Positions 23,718 to 34,241 of a stretch of DNA of 35,249 bases are shown here, one piece after another. Both the position numbers and the translations under genes were made by a program. The notes beneath the pieces were generated by a model. It was given only the letters and a program-made list of their open reading frames with translations, had not been told where the DNA came from and made no database searches. Source of the DNA: Solirubrobacter phytolaccae (GTDB lineage: Bacteria > Actinomycetota > Thermoleophilia > Solirubrobacterales > Solirubrobacteraceae); contig NZ_JAPDDP010000080.1 of the NCBI RefSeq assembly GCF_027587195.1, forward strand, positions 1-35,249, written 5' to 3'. Within the stretch, counting starts at the first letter, position 1; every line of letters starts with the position of its first letter.

Positions 23718-23761
23718 CAAAAGTCGGTTGACTTGGGCGCCTAACCTACGCTAGCGTAGGT
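23718..23761 (+). promoter_or_regulatory. Promoter with -35 operator and perfect 18-bp palindrome over the -10, second secreted isomerase-like gene
   Basis: A -35 TTGACT (23728-23733), 18-base spacer and -10 TAGCGT (23752-23757) match the layout of the promoter at 20984-21013. CAAAAGTC-N4-GACTTGGG (23718-23737) covers the -35, with AAGTC/GACTT as perfect inner arms. The -10 is embedded in a perfect palindrome ACCTACGCTAGCGTAGGT (23744-23761) that the other promoter lacks. Confidence 0.68.
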
Positions 23762-23775
23762 AGCGGGTTGTCACC

Positions 23776-23804
23776 GGGTCCCGTCCCTGTCGCTTAAGGG
23801 GCCC
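23776..23804 (+). promoter_or_regulatory. Leader hairpin upstream of the second secreted isomerase-like gene
   Basis: GGGTCCC (23776-23782) pairs with GGGGCCC (23798-23804) through one G-U pair over a 15-base loop. It lies just after the GGGTTGTCACC block (23765-23775) shared with the paralogue's leader and just before AGGAGGAG. The stem sequence differs from the other leader but the position is conserved. Confidence 0.5.
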
Positions 23805-23821
23805 TGAAGAGGAGGAGTCTT

Positions 23822-25576
23822 ATGAATGGAATCTCTCGGCGCGCTCGCTCGTGCGCCGTGGTTGCCGCAACGGGCGTCGCGGTGCTTGCCACCTCGACCG
23901 CGGCGCACGCTCAGCGTCCCGCCAGCATGGGCGAGGGTCTGCCCGTCGGCCAGACCGGCATGCAGATGTTCAACTTCAGCCAGTACATCAATGGCGACGC
24001 GGCGCAGCAGAAGACCCGCACCGAAGAGGTCTTCGCGATGCTGCAGTCCAAGGGCGTCCGCGTCGTGGAGCCCTACAGCCTCCACGGCATGACGGCCACT
24101 GAGTTCCGCGCGCTGGCCGACAAGTACCAGCTGCACATCGTCGGCCGTCACGGCAGCGCGCTCAGCGACGCCAACACCGCCGACAACATCAACACCGGCA
24201 AGACGCTGGGCCAGCAGTTCGTCGGCTCCGGCGGCACCGCTTCCCCGGGTCAGGGCACCTACGCCCAGACGCTCGCCACCGCGGCTCAGCTGAACCGCTC
24301 CGGCAAGCTCTCCGTCGAGGCGGGCACGGGCAAGGCCTACATCCACAATCACACGGCCGAGTTCGAGACCAAGTACGAAGTCAACGGCGTCGTGAAGTCC
24401 GCGTGGGAAATCCTCATGGACAACACGGACCCGCGCTACGTGATGGCCGAGGTCGACGCCGGTTGGGCGACCGACGCGCCGGTCGACGTGGTCGACCTGC
24501 TCACGCGCTACCGCACGCGCATCGAGATGATGCACGTGAAGGACCTCACGAACATCGCTCCGGCCGGCCGCAGCGGCCAGCCGGTCCAGCTCGGCACGGG
24601 CGAGATCGACTACGGCCGCATCTTCGCCGCCGCCAAGAACAGCAACGTCAAGTGGTACCACTACGAGCTCGACCCGCCGAACGCCGCGTTCCCGGCGCTC
24701 CAGACGGCTCGCAACTCGTTCGACGCCATCCGCGGCGCCGCCGCTCCGGCCCTGTACGCCTCGTCGCCGAAGTTCAACGTCGAGCGCACCGTCGCCACCG
24801 CTGCCGCCTCCACGGCTGCCTCGGTGCCGGTCAAGGTCGAGAACCTGGGTGACGCCGCCCTGAACATCACCGCCGTCTCCATCGCCGCCCAGACGGGCGA
24901 GCCGACCGGCGGCAACGGCTCGACGGGCGACTTCACGATCACGAGCAACACCTGCACCACGGGCGCGATCCCCGCGGCCGTCGTCGGGCAGGAAGCCTCC
25001 AGCTGCACCGTGTTCGTCCGCTTCAACCCGCGTCGCGCGTACACCACGTCGATCGCGCGTCTGCAGTTCACGTCCAACTCGGACGCGGCCACGAACAGCA
25101 TCCAGCTCGTGGGCACCAGCGGCCAGGCCGCTGACCCGCAGGTCGTCGTCGGCGGCAACGTCACGAGCCAGCTCGGCCTGGACCTGACGGGCCCGGCCGC
25201 GCTCGGCACGTTCGTCCCCGGCACGGCCGCCGACTACACGTCGACGCTCCTCGCCGAGGTCACCACCACGACGCCGGACGCGAAGCTGTCCGTCCTCGAC
25301 AACAGCGCGACCGCCGCCGGCCACCTGGTCAACGGCACCGCCGTGCTGCGCTCGCCGCTGAAGCTCCGCGCGACCAACGCCACCCAGACCTCGGCCGCCT
25401 TCACGGCGCTGTCCGAGACCACGGGCACGCCGCTGGACCTGCTGAGCTACACGGCCCCGACCACCCGGGACCGCGTCTCGATCGGCATCCAGCAGTCGAT
25501 CGGCGCCACCGAGACGCTGCTCCGCGGCACGTACAGCAAGACGCTGACGTTCTCGGTGTCCAGCACCACCCCGTAG
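23822..25576 (+). CDS. Secreted TIM-barrel sugar isomerase/epimerase-like protein with Ig-like C-terminal domains, copy 2
   Basis: A 584-residue paralogue of the protein at 21070, sharing the signal-peptide start (M-x-GISRRxRxCAV), the TIM barrel and the C-terminal beta domains. Metal-site motifs are kept: IHNHTAEF (E180), MAEVDAGW, MMHVKDL and WYHYELD, with GTGEIDYGRIFAAAK. It lacks the roughly 40-residue N-terminal insertion with the two cysteines found in copy 1 (around AACVAPEGQQ...AACHAE). The Ig-like region (FNVERTVATAAASTAASVPVKVENLGDAALNITAVSI) and the closing TLTFSVSSTTP match. The divergence between copies suggests different substrates under common control. ATG follows AGGAGGAG. Confidence 0.83.
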   Translation: MNGISRRARSCAVVAATGVAVLATSTAAHAQRPASMGEGLPVGQTGMQMFNFSQYINGDAAQQKTRTEEVFAMLQSKGVRVVEPYSLHGMTATEFRALADKYQLHIVGRHGSALSDANTADNINTGKTLGQQFVGSGGTASPGQGTYAQTLATAAQLNRSGKLSVEAGTGKAYIHNHTAEFETKYEVNGVVKSAWEILMDNTDPRYVMAEVDAGWATDAPVDVVDLLTRYRTRIEMMHVKDLTNIAPAGRSGQPVQLGTGEIDYGRIFAAAKNSNVKWYHYELDPPNAAFPALQTARNSFDAIRGAAAPALYASSPKFNVERTVATAAASTAASVPVKVENLGDAALNITAVSIAAQTGEPTGGNGSTGDFTITSNTCTTGAIPAAVVGQEASSCTVFVRFNPRRAYTTSIARLQFTSNSDAATNSIQLVGTSGQAADPQVVVGGNVTSQLGLDLTGPAALGTFVPGTAADYTSTLLAEVTTTTPDAKLSVLDNSATAAGHLVNGTAVLRSPLKLRATNATQTSAAFTALSETTGTPLDLLSYTAPTTRDRVSIGIQQSIGATETLLRGTYSKTLTFSVSSTTP

Positions 25577-25601
25577 TCACCGGCCACTAGGCCACTACCT
25601 T

Positions 25602-25645
25602 GGGAGCGCCGGTGACACCTCGTCGCCGGCGCTCCCTCTTTTTTT
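25602..25645 (+). terminator. Rho-independent terminator after the second secreted isomerase-like gene
   Basis: GGGAGCGCCGG (25602-25612) and CCGGCGCTCCC (25626-25636) form a perfect 11-bp stem, followed directly by TCTTTTTTT (25637-25645). This is the clearest intrinsic terminator in the window. It ends 8 bases before the FKBP start codon. Confidence 0.92.
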
Positions 25646-25652
25646 GCCTGAG

Positions 25653-26207
25653 ATGAACTTTCGACTCACCTGCCTCGCCGCCCTCTCGGCCCTGGTCCTC
25701 GCCGCGTGCGGCGACTCCAAGGAGCCCGCGGCGTCCACCCCAGCCGCCACCGCCACGACGGAGGCGACGGCCACGCCGACGCCGTTCATCGAGAAGGTGA
25801 CGGGCGACCCGACCCCGATGCCCGAGGTCACGCCGTCCGGCAAGGACGAGCCCAAGGTCACCAAGCCAGAGGGCAAGGCGCCGACCGAAGTCGTCAGCCG
25901 AGACCTCGAAGTCGGCAAGGGCGAGGAGATCGCCGTCGGCAAACTCGCCGCGGTCGAGTACAAGGGCTGGCTCTTCGACGACGGCAAGGTCTTCGACTCC
26001 ACGTGGGACGGCGGGAAGCCGTTCCAGTTCATCTTCGGCGCGGCCCAGGTCATCAAGGGCTGGGACCAGGGCCTGGCGGGCATGAAGGTCGGTGGCCGCC
26101 GCGAGCTGATCATCCCTTCCGAGCTCGCCTATGGCGATCATGGCCAGGCCTCGATCCCGCCGAACGCGACGCTCGTGTTCGTCGTCGATCTCGTCGCCCT
26201 GAACTAG
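25653..26207 (+). CDS. FKBP-type peptidyl-prolyl cis-trans isomerase lipoprotein
   Basis: A 184-residue lipoprotein with lipobox VLAAC (C19), a Pro/Thr/Ala-rich linker (residues 22-75) and a C-terminal FKBP domain (about residues 80-184). The hallmark segments are VFDSTWDGGKPFQFIFGAAQVIKGWDQGLAGMKVGGRRELIIPSELAYG and the closing IPPNATLVFVVDLVALN. It catalyses proline isomerisation during folding of exported proteins on the outer face of the membrane, and its clients may include the secreted proteins encoded upstream. The ATG at 25653 sits right after the terminator's T-tract with no ribosome-binding site, so expression may rely on read-through or an unusual initiation. Confidence 0.9.
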   Translation: MNFRLTCLAALSALVLAACGDSKEPAASTPAATATTEATATPTPFIEKVTGDPTPMPEVTPSGKDEPKVTKPEGKAPTEVVSRDLEVGKGEEIAVGKLAAVEYKGWLFDDGKVFDSTWDGGKPFQFIFGAAQVIKGWDQGLAGMKVGGRRELIIPSELAYGDHGQASIPPNATLVFVVDLVALN

Positions 26208-26229
26208 CAGGACTGATTCGTGCCCCTCG

Positions 26230-26245
26230 CGGGGTACGAACCCCG
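26230..26245 (+). promoter_or_regulatory. Short hairpin just upstream of tctC
   Basis: CGGGGT (26230-26235) and ACCCCG (26240-26245) pair over an ACGA tetraloop, ending four bases before the tctC ATG. It could block ribosome access or be a weak terminator after the FKBP gene. No T-tract follows. Confidence 0.4.
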
Positions 26246-26248
26246 TCG

Positions 26249-27250
26249 ATGGGGTCCAGGCCTGTCATCGGCGGTGTGCTCGCCGTCCTCGCGCTCGTCG
26301 CGATCATCGCTCCCGGAGGGGCGTCGGGCGGCGACGACACGTCGCAGCCGTATCCGACCAGGAGTCTGTCGATCATGGCGCCGGCCGCGCCCGGCGGCGG
26401 CTGGGACTCGACCGCTCGCGCGTTCCAGCAGGCGTCGCAGGACGCGGGGCTCGACAAGGGCAGCGAGGTGTTCAACGTCGAGGGCGCGGGCGGCACGCTC
26501 GGCCTCTCCGAGCTCGTCTCCAAGTCGACCGGCGACCCGTACGAGCTGATGATGACCGGGCTGGTGATGCTCGGCGCGATCGAGACCAACGGATCCGACG
26601 TGCCGATCACGCGCACCACGCCGATCGCGACGATGATCACCGAGACCGAGGGGATCGTCGTCCCGGCCGACTCGAAGTACCGGTCGCTGAAGGAGCTCGC
26701 GGACGATCTGAAGGCCGACCCGGGCTCCGTGCGCGTCGCGGGCGGCTCGGCCGGCTCGACCGACCAGCTGCTGCTCGGCGAGCTCGCGCGGGTGCTGGGC
26801 GCCGACCCGCGCAAGACCAAGTACGTCGCGCATTCCGGTGGCGGTGAGGCGAACGCCGCGATCCTGTCCGGCTCGGTCGACGCGGGCATCTCGGGCCTGA
26901 GCGAGTTCGTCGACCAGATCGAGGCGGGCAAGATGCGCCTGCTCGCGGTCTCCTCCCCCGTCGACGTCGAGGTCGACGGCAAGCAGCCGCCGACGATCAA
27001 GGACGAGGGCATCGACCTCGAGCTCACGAACTGGCGGATGATGGTCGCGCCGCCCGGCCTCGACGACGCCGAGCGCGAGCGGATCACCGGGTACGTGACG
27101 AAGGTGCTCGACTCGCCGGCCTGGCAGGAGCAGGTCAAGCGCTACGACTGGCAGCCGTTCGTGAAGACCGGGCGCGAGCTGGACGACTTCGTGGCGAGCG
27201 AGCAGGCGCGCGTGAAGGAGATCGTCGCCGACCTCGGGATCGGCAAGTGA
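26249..27250 (+). CDS. tctC: Tripartite tricarboxylate transporter substrate-binding protein (TctC/BUG family)
   Basis: A 333-residue secreted binding protein with an N-terminal hydrophobic signal segment (PVIGGVLAVLALVAIIAPGG). Family landmarks follow: YPTRSLSIMAPAAPGGGWDSTARAFQQ, GGTLGLSELV, RVAGGSAGSTDQLL, YVAHSGGGEANAAILSGSVDAGISG and the C-terminal LTNWRMMVAPPGLDD. TctC captures carboxylates such as citrate for the TctA/TctB membrane complex. ATG 26249 is chosen since the signal peptide begins there; open frame upstream overlaps the FKBP gene. Its stop overlaps tctB (GTGA). The precise ligand is not predictable. Confidence 0.88.
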   Translation: MGSRPVIGGVLAVLALVAIIAPGGASGGDDTSQPYPTRSLSIMAPAAPGGGWDSTARAFQQASQDAGLDKGSEVFNVEGAGGTLGLSELVSKSTGDPYELMMTGLVMLGAIETNGSDVPITRTTPIATMITETEGIVVPADSKYRSLKELADDLKADPGSVRVAGGSAGSTDQLLLGELARVLGADPRKTKYVAHSGGGEANAAILSGSVDAGISGLSEFVDQIEAGKMRLLAVSSPVDVEVDGKQPPTIKDEGIDLELTNWRMMVAPPGLDDAERERITGYVTKVLDSPAWQEQVKRYDWQPFVKTGRELDDFVASEQARVKEIVADLGIGK

Positions 27251-27696
27251 TCGGCGCCCGCGCGTTCGGCGGCGTCCTGCTCGCGGTGGGCGTGATCGCG
27301 TTCGTCGCGACGCTGAACGTCGGCGACGGCTGGCAGGCGAGCGGGCCGCGCCTCGCGCCCGCGGTGGCGTCGGCGCTGCTCGTGGTCCTGTCCGCGGTGT
27401 TCCTGATCCGGCCCGCCGACGACGAGCTGCTCGCGCACCTGAAGGAGTCCACCAAGGACACGCACTGGCCGACGCCCGTCGCGCTCGTCGGGCTGCTGAT
27501 CGGCTACGCGCTCACGCTGGACGTATTCGGCTACGCGCTCGCGACCGCGATCTTCTACTGGCTCGCCGCGTGGCTGCTCGGCTCGCGTTCGCCGGTGCGG
27601 GACTTCGTGATCGCGGTCGTGCTCGGGGTGGTCACCTCGTACGCGTTCAGCGAGTGGCTCAACGTGCAGCTGCCGAACGGGCCCTGGGGCGTCTGA
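27247..27696 (+). CDS. tctB: Tripartite tricarboxylate transporter TctB family protein
   Basis: A 149-residue small membrane subunit with four hydrophobic segments, the usual TctB size. The order is one TM (ARAFGGVLLAVGVIAFVAT), a pair around ALLVVLSAVFLI, and two more in ALVGLLIGYALTL and FVIAVVLGVVTSYAFSEWL. The GTG start at 27247 overlaps the tctC stop and the gene ends immediately before the tctA GTG, so the three are one translational unit. Confidence 0.88.
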   Translation: MIGARAFGGVLLAVGVIAFVATLNVGDGWQASGPRLAPAVASALLVVLSAVFLIRPADDELLAHLKESTKDTHWPTPVALVGLLIGYALTLDVFGYALATAIFYWLAAWLLGSRSPVRDFVIAVVLGVVTSYAFSEWLNVQLPNGPWGV

Positions 27697-29205
27697 GTGC
27701 TCGTCTTCGCGGCGAACCTGCTGGACGGCTTCAGCGCCGTCCTCTCCCCGCAGAACCTGTTGCTGGCCGCGCTCGGCGTGACGCTCGGCACGCTGGTCGG
27801 GGTGCTGCCGGGCATCGGGCCGGCGCTGACGATCGCGCTGCTGCTCCCGATCACGTTCAACTTCAACGACCCGGTCGGCGCGTTCATCCTCTTCGCCGGC
27901 ATCTACGCGGGCGGCATGTACGGCGGCTCGACCACCTCGATCCTGCTCAACACACCCGGCGAGTCGGCGTCGGTGGCGACCGCGATCGAAGGCTTCGAGA
28001 TGGCCAAGCGCGGGCGCGGACGCGCAGCACTCGCGACGGCCGCGATCGGCTCGTTCGTGGCCGGCACGATCGGCATCCTCGCGCTGACGCTGATCGCGGA
28101 GCCCGTCGCTTCCCTGGCCGTGAAGTTCCGCGCGGAGGACTACTTCGCGCTGACGCTGCTGGCGTTCGCGTCGGTCACCGCGCTCACGTCCTCGTCTTTG
28201 GTCCGCGGGTTCGTGTCTTTGTCGGTCGGGCTGCTGATCGGCTTCGTCGGCATCGACCAGCTCACGGGCCAGTCGCGGCTGACGTTCGGCGTCGACCAGC
28301 TCGGCAACGGCGTGGACATCGTGATCGTCGCGGTCGGGCTGTTCGCGGTCGGCGAGGCGCTGCACATGGCCTCCAAGCTGCGATCGCGGCCCGACGAGCT
28401 GGTGCCCGAGGACCCGGGCGGGCGCTGGCTGAGCAAGAAGGACTGGCGCCGCTCCTGGAAGCCGTGGCTGCGCGGCGCGGGCATCGGGTTCCCGTTCGGC
28501 GCGCTACCCGCGGGTGGCGCCGAGGTGCCGACGTTCCTCTCCTACGCGACCGAGAAGAAGCTCAACCCCGACAAGGAATGGGGCGAGGGCGCGATCGAGG
28601 GCGTCGCCGGTCCGGAGGCCGCCAACAACGCGTCCTTCAGCGGGACGCTCGTGCCGCTGCTCACGCTCGGCATCCCGACGAGCGCGACCGCCGCGATCAT
28701 GCTCGCCGCCTTCCAGATCTTCGACCTGCAGCCCGGCCCGGAGCTGTTCGAGAAGGAGAGCGAGCTGGTCTGGACCCTGATCGCCTCGCTCTACATCGGC
28801 AACATCATGCTGCTGGCGCTGAACCTGCCGCTGATCAGCCTGTGGGTGAAGGTGCTCAAGATCCCGCGCGCGCTGCTGTACTCGGGCATCCTCGTCTTCG
28901 GCACGCTCGGCGTCTACTCGCTCAGCGGCAGCGTGACCGAGGTGCTGGTCATGTACGCGATCGGCGTCATGGGCTTCTTCATGCGCCGCTACGACTTCCC
29001 GATCGCGCCCGTGATCCTCGGCGTCATCCTCGGCCCGCTGATGGAGACGCAGGCGCGCCGTGCGCTGACCGCCTCCGGCGACGACTTCTCCGTGTTCTTC
29101 TCGCGGCCGCTCACGGTCATCCTGCTGATCATCGCCGTGGCCGCGTTCATCGTCCCGCACCTGCCGGCGCTCAAGAAGCGCCTGGCGTTCGGCGAGGACG
29201 ACTAG
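27697..29205 (+). CDS. tctA: Tripartite tricarboxylate transporter permease TctA
   Basis: A 502-residue, roughly 11-12-TM permease of the TctA family. Its motifs are unmistakable: [21 protein letters not shown] (with the [11 protein letters not shown] signature), [22 protein letters not shown], and later [35 protein letters not shown]. The protein moves carboxylates across the inner membrane with sodium or proton coupling, using TctC as receptor. GTG at 27697 follows the tctB stop directly. Length is normal and nothing appears broken. Confidence 0.93.
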   Translation: MLVFAANLLDGFSAVLSPQNLLLAALGVTLGTLVGVLPGIGPALTIALLLPITFNFNDPVGAFILFAGIYAGGMYGGSTTSILLNTPGESASVATAIEGFEMAKRGRGRAALATAAIGSFVAGTIGILALTLIAEPVASLAVKFRAEDYFALTLLAFASVTALTSSSLVRGFVSLSVGLLIGFVGIDQLTGQSRLTFGVDQLGNGVDIVIVAVGLFAVGEALHMASKLRSRPDELVPEDPGGRWLSKKDWRRSWKPWLRGAGIGFPFGALPAGGAEVPTFLSYATEKKLNPDKEWGEGAIEGVAGPEAANNASFSGTLVPLLTLGIPTSATAAIMLAAFQIFDLQPGPELFEKESELVWTLIASLYIGNIMLLALNLPLISLWVKVLKIPRALLYSGILVFGTLGVYSLSGSVTEVLVMYAIGVMGFFMRRYDFPIAPVILGVILGPLMETQARRALTASGDDFSVFFSRPLTVILLIIAVAAFIVPHLPALKKRLAFGEDD

Positions 29206-29215
29206 CCTCCTGGTC

Positions 29216-29461
29216 GTGGGCCTCCTCACGACCATTCGCTACGTCATCCCCGCGGTACTCATCCTCGCCGGGTTCGTCGTCCTGTTCGCCGTCGACGACG
29301 ACATCCGCTGGGACGGCTGGGCGATGCTCGTCGGCTCCGGCCTCGCCGTGCTGCTGCTGAACGTGCTGTTCCGCTACGGCGCCAAGGGCGACCAGGAGCG
29401 TGACGACGAGGAAGCCGCGCGCGAGTACTTCTCGCAGCACGGCCGCTGGCCGGACGACTAG
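29216..29461 (+). CDS. Small two-TM membrane protein of unknown function
   Basis: An 81-residue protein with two transmembrane segments (YVIPAVLILAGFVVLFAV and WAMLVGSGLAVLLLNVLFRYG) and a charged cytoplasmic tail (KGDQERDDEEAAREYFSQHGRWPDD). It begins with GTG 10 bp after tctA, so it is probably co-transcribed. I do not recognise a named family; a tail rich in acidic residues ending in GRWPDD is the main feature. Confidence 0.7.
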   Translation: MGLLTTIRYVIPAVLILAGFVVLFAVDDDIRWDGWAMLVGSGLAVLLLNVLFRYGAKGDQERDDEEAAREYFSQHGRWPDD

Positions 29462-29483
29462 CGGCATGAGAGTCGCGCGTTGC

Positions 29484-29517
29484 GGCGCGGGAGGGGCCGC
29501 TAGGGCCTTCCCGCGCC
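29484..29517. terminator. Bidirectional hairpin between convergent small genes
   Basis: GGCGCGGGA (29484-29492) pairs with TCCCGCGCC (29509-29517), and the inner bases can extend the stem through GGCC-type pairing around GCTA. It separates the convergent genes ending at 29461 and 29500 and includes the latter's stop. No strong T-tract is present. Confidence 0.65.
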
Positions 29518-29682
29518 GACCTCGGCGCGCAGCAGGGCGGCCTGCCAGCGGCCCGGGAGGTCCTCGAACGCGCTGCCGTCGACCAGCAGTGCGGTCAGCT
29601 CCGCGCGGTCGAACTCGGACAGCGCGTTGAGCGGCTCGTTCGCGGAAGCAGCAGAAAATCGGGCGGACAGCACGCCTTGCAT
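29500..29682 (-). CDS. Small hypothetical protein
   Basis: A 60-residue frame with protein-like composition and an amphipathic helical character (LNALSEFDRAELTALLVDGSAFEDLPGRWQAALLRAE). It sits between a convergent hairpin and a divergent start (the permease GTG at 29697), as a real gene would. The ribosome-binding site is weak. I do not recognise the family, and the call could be wrong. Confidence 0.5.
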   Translation of the reverse strand: MQGVLSARFSAASANEPLNALSEFDRAELTALLVDGSAFEDLPGRWQAALLRAEVGAGRP

Positions 29683-29696
29683 CCTAGGCTGTCCTG

Positions 29697-30563
29697 GTGC
29701 CGTTCTCTGTGCAGCTTGGTCTTCTGTGCGCGGTCTTGACCGCGCTCGGCTCCATCGTCGGGTTCTTCCTCAAGCACAAGGGCGCGATGAAGGCGCCGCT
29801 GGTGGACGCGCGGCGGCCGATCCACAGCACGATCGAGCTGTTCAAGTCGCCGATCTACACGCTCGGGTGCGTGGTGGCGACGACGTCGTGGGGCTTCCAC
29901 GTGGCGGCGCTCGCGCTCGCGCCGATCAGCGTCGTGCAGTCGGTGATCGCGGGCGGGCTCGTGCTGATCACGGTCGTCGCGGACCGGTTCTTCGGGCACA
30001 GCGTCACGCGCCGGGAGTGGATCGGCGTCGCGCTGACCGCCGCGGGCCTCGCGTTCCTGGCCGCCACGCTCGAGGGGACGACCGACGAGGCGCACTCGAA
30101 CTACGACGCGTGGATCTTCGGCGTCGTGCTGGTCGGGACGACGCTTGCCGCGTTCGTGCTGGCGGCGCGCTCGGGCACGAACGGCCCCGCGCTCGCCGTG
30201 TCGGCGGGCCTGCTGTGGGCGGGCAGCGACATCACGATCAAGGCCGTGACCGGGCACTCCGGCGTCGATGCCCTCAGCGTGGCGTTCGCGGTGATCATCG
30301 TTGTGTGGTCGCTCGTGGCGCTGCTGATCTCCGCCAAGTCGCTGCAGCTCGGCCCGGTGGTGCCGGTGATCGCGCTCACCAGCGCCACGGCGAACGTGAT
30401 CACGATCGCGGCCGGCCCCGTGATCTTCCAGGAGCCGCTGCCGGACGACACGGGCCTGCTGGTCCTGCGGGTCGCCGCGTTCGCCCTGGTGATCATCGCA
30501 GCGGCGATGACCCCGCCGCCCGGCTCGGTGCTCAAAGAGAAGGTGGCGACGGCTCGCCCATAG
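29697..30563 (+). CDS. DMT/NIPA-like multi-TM transporter
   Basis: A 288-residue membrane protein with about nine hydrophobic segments. The start (VQLGLLCAVLTALGSIVGFFLKHKGA) and the later VAALALAPISVVQSVIAGGLVLITVVADRFFG resemble drug/metabolite transporters of the NIPA-like or EamA groups, including the PISVVQS segment. The substrate is unknown; NIPA relatives move magnesium. The GTG at 29697 diverges from the small gene at 29682, so a promoter must lie in or near the 14-bp gap. Confidence 0.75.
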   Translation: MPFSVQLGLLCAVLTALGSIVGFFLKHKGAMKAPLVDARRPIHSTIELFKSPIYTLGCVVATTSWGFHVAALALAPISVVQSVIAGGLVLITVVADRFFGHSVTRREWIGVALTAAGLAFLAATLEGTTDEAHSNYDAWIFGVVLVGTTLAAFVLAARSGTNGPALAVSAGLLWAGSDITIKAVTGHSGVDALSVAFAVIIVVWSLVALLISAKSLQLGPVVPVIALTSATANVITIAAGPVIFQEPLPDDTGLLVLRVAAFALVIIAAAMTPPPGSVLKEKVATARP

Positions 30564-30577
30564 GGCTCGCCGTCGCT

Positions 30578-30605
30578 GGGACATTCGCCCAGAGGGCGAA
30601 GTCCC
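30578..30605. terminator. Bidirectional hairpin between the DMT permease and the AGE-family gene
   Basis: GGGACATTCGCCC (30578-30590) pairs with GGGCGAAGTCCC (30594-30605), with a perfect 7-bp inner stem and a 4-bp outer stem around a small internal loop. It fills the 46-bp gap between convergent genes. A second perfect stem, GGCCGCC/GGCGGCC (30613-30631), lies in the 3' end of the AGE gene. Confidence 0.7.
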
Positions 30606-30609
30606 GCGG

Positions 30610-34212
<3,603 letters not shown>

Positions 34213-34241
34213 GCCCTCACTACGGAGGATCGCGCGATCCG

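Noticed and set aside
26219-26260. Possible tRNA fragment suggested by GGGGTACGAACCCC
   Set aside because: The loop is only four bases and no acceptor, anticodon or D-arm can be drawn around it.
27142-28365. Long minus-strand open frame opposite tctB and tctA
   Set aside because: Low-complexity RDRDRQ-type translation and complete overlap with strongly supported transporter genes.
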